A DNA stretch of 6,886 nucleotides, from the NCBI GenBank assembly GCA_902805985.1, contig CADCUW010000170.1, positions 1-6,886 of the forward strand, read 5' to 3'. The notes under the pieces are model-generated. The model saw only the letters and a list, made by a program, of their open reading frames with translations, was not told the DNA's origin and ran no database searches. Each line of letters opens with the position of its first letter. Position 1 is the stretch's first letter. This document shows, piece after piece, positions 5,389-6,886 of the stretch. This DNA is from an uncultured Rubrobacteraceae bacterium (GTDB lineage: Bacteria; Actinomycetota; Rubrobacteria; Rubrobacterales; Rubrobacteraceae). Made by a program: the position numbers and the translations under genes.

Positions 5389-6886
5389 GAAGCCCCGACC
5401 TCGCGCCCGATGCGCTCCGCCGCAAGCCTGGCGCCTATGGTGACGAGCGGCACCCCCGTCCCGGGGCGGGTGCTCGCGCCCACGAAGTACATGCCTTCTA
5501 TGCTCCGGGAGACCATCGGCGGGCGGAAGTACCCGACCTGGAGGATGCCGTGCCCGATCCCGAACGCGGCCCCCTCCTCCAGGTTGTAGTCGTCCCGCCA
5601 GTCGTACGGCGTCTTGACCTTCTCGTAGACGACCTTGCTCCGGTCCAGACCGCAGCGTCTCTCCAGAAGCTCGTAGACCTTCTCCTTGAACTTGGGTCCT
5701 TCCCGCTCCCAGTCCACGTTCGGACCCAGGTGAGGCACCGGGACGAGGACAAAGAGGGCCTGCTTGCCCTCGGGCGCCATCGAGGGCTCGGTCTTCGATG
5801 GGACGACCGCGTAGAAGGAGGGGTCATCCGGGAGCCTGCCGTCGCGGAAGATCGCCTCGAAGTTCTCCCTGTACTCGGGGGAGAGGTAGAAGTTGTGGTG
5901 GAGCATCTCGTCCAGGTCTCCATCGACGCCGAGGTAGAGCATGAACGCCGAGGCGGTGTACTGGAGGTTCTCCCGTTTTCGCAGCTTGAAGTCCGAGTCG
6001 GCCTCGCCCCCGAGCAGCTCGCGGTAGGCGTAGGGCAGGTCGGCGTTGGCGAGCACGGCGTCCGCCGAGATCTCCTCTCCTCCCACCCGCACCCCGCTGG
6101 CGCGTCCCTTCGTCACGACGACCTTCTCCACGGGGCTGTTCAGGCGGAACTTTACGCCGAGCTCGACGGCCAGCCGCTCCATCGCGCCGACGAGCGCGTA
6201 CATGCCGCCCGCGGGGAACCAGAGGCCGTCCTCGGCGATCTCCGTGTAGGGGAGCAGCGCGTAGACGGCGGGCGCGGAGAAGGGGGAGAGGCCGAGGTAC
6301 ATCGTCTGGAGGCTGAATGCCTGGCGAAGCTTGTCTGTTTTGAAGAACTTCGAGACCTGGCGGTAGTAATTGTTGACGGCCTTCGTTTTGAGGAGGAGGC
6401 GGAGGTTTCTCAGGCCGAAAAAGTCCTTCGCCTTATCGAAGTCGCGCTCGACGAACTCGCTGCGGCCGAGGCGGTACTTGTGACAGGCGTCCTCCAGGAA
6501 CCGGTAGAAGCGCGGGGTAACGCCAGGTTCGATGCGCTCCAGCTCCCGGATCATCTCCGGCAGGGTGCGCCGCATCGTGAGCGTGTCCCCATCCCCGAAC
6601 GTGACCCTGTAGTCCCCGTCCAGCGGGATGAGCCTGGCGTAATCGTCGAGGTTCCGCCCGGCGAAGGCGAAAAGCTCCCGGTAGGTGTCCGTCATCAGGA
6701 GCAGGGAAGGGCCCGTGTCGAAGGAGAAGCCCTCGGCCTCCAGGCGTCCCATCCGGCCGCCGACCTGGCCGTTCTTCTCGAAGACCTCGACCTCAAAACC
6801 CATGGCCGACAGCCGGATCGCCGCCGCCAGCCCGCCCATCCCGGCCCCAACAACCGCAACCCGCCTCTTCGCCGCCGTCGCCAGGG
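5385..6886 (-). CDS. crtI: Phytoene desaturase CrtI (5' end beyond window edge)
   Basis: FAD-dependent carotene desaturase/isomerase that turns phytoene into more unsaturated products, typically lycopene. Although a Met codon occurs at 6839, it cannot be the true start: the frame stays open to base 6886, and the essential dinucleotide-binding motif VAVVGAGMGGLAAA straddles that Met (GAGMGG at 13-18, counting from the first complete codon in the window). No in-frame ATG, GTG or TTG occurs at 6840-6886, so the start lies just outside. The visible 499 residues are nearly full length for CrtI (about 490-510). Other signatures are EKNGQVGGRMG after the first strand, GFSFDTGPS, and the C-terminal block NLEEGAAFGIGH, QVGYFRP, YFVGASTRPGTGVPLV typical of bacterial desaturases. 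It overlaps crtB by 4 bases, forming an operon. A related desaturase (CrtN, CrtD) is possible, but adjacency to crtB favours CrtI. Confidence 0.94.
   Translation of the reverse strand, partial: LATAAKRRVAVVGAGMGGLAAAIRLSAMGFEVEVFEKNGQVGGRMGRLEAEGFSFDTGPSLLLMTDTYRELFAFAGRNLDDYARLIPLDGDYRVTFGDGDTLTMRRTLPEMIRELERIEPGVTPRFYRFLEDACHKYRLGRSEFVERDFDKAKDFFGLRNLRLLLKTKAVNNYYRQVSKFFKTDKLRQAFSLQTMYLGLSPFSAPAVYALLPYTEIAEDGLWFPAGGMYALVGAMERLAVELGVKFRLNSPVEKVVVTKGRASGVRVGGEEISADAVLANADLPYAYRELLGGEADSDFKLRKRENLQYTASAFMLYLGVDGDLDEMLHHNFYLSPEYRENFEAIFRDGRLPDDPSFYAVVPSKTEPSMAPEGKQALFVLVPVPHLGPNVDWEREGPKFKEKVYELLERRCGLDRSKVVYEKVKTPYDWRDDYNLEEGAAFGIGHGILQVGYFRPPMVSRSIEGMYFVGASTRPGTGVPLVTIGARLAAERIGREVGAS

Noticed and set aside
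6837..6839. ATG at 6839 as the crtI start
   Set aside because: It would remove VAVVGAG, the first half of the FAD-binding motif. The frame is open and conserved-looking upstream to the window edge.

Overview
The window is about two-thirds G+C, gene-dense, and has every recognisable gene on the minus strand. The gene set is a carotenoid pair, a SAM-I riboswitch, a fused homocysteine methyltransferase/MTHFR and a cobalamin-type MetH. With the high GC and frequent GTG/TTG starts this suggests an actinobacterium. A Rubrobacter-like organism is my best guess, from general knowledge of pigmented high-GC actinobacteria; no rRNA or other phylogenetic marker is present, so this is an inference.

Reading along the minus strand (right to left), the window opens inside crtI (phytoene desaturase, 5' end beyond base 6886). 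It overlaps crtB (phytoene synthase) by four bases (GTGA). Together they make the first coloured C40 carotenoids from geranylgeranyl diphosphate. crtB ends with two consecutive TAG codons at 4456-4461. No obvious U-tailed terminator follows it.

The 275-base gap between crtB and the next gene (4184-4458) is fully regulatory. It contains, in order: a near-consensus sigma-70-type promoter (4396-4424); a 12-bp GC-rich hairpin at the predicted 5' end of the transcript (4360-4389); a SAM-I (S-box) riboswitch aptamer (about 4250-4359); a candidate antiterminator (4225-4261); and an 11-bp terminator-like hairpin with a U-rich tail (4182-4234). The 3' arm of that last hairpin is also the Shine-Dalgarno sequence of the next gene. 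These parts form a complete SAM-sensing OFF switch.

The switch controls a three-gene set with gaps of 3 and 11 bases. First is a 617-residue bifunctional homocysteine S-methyltransferase/methylenetetrahydrofolate reductase. Second is a 178-residue P-loop protein resembling the tunicamycin-resistance protein TmrB. Third is metH, of which the first 592 residues are visible before the left edge. The MTHFR half should make methyl-tetrahydrofolate, MetH should use it to methylate homocysteine, and the riboswitch should shut the set down when SAM is plentiful. The TmrB-like gene is the odd member, with no obvious methionine role.

I see no mobile element, CRISPR array, tRNA or rRNA, and no clearly undescribed system. 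The best targets for follow-up are the compact riboswitch expression platform and the TmrB-like gene embedded in a methionine operon.
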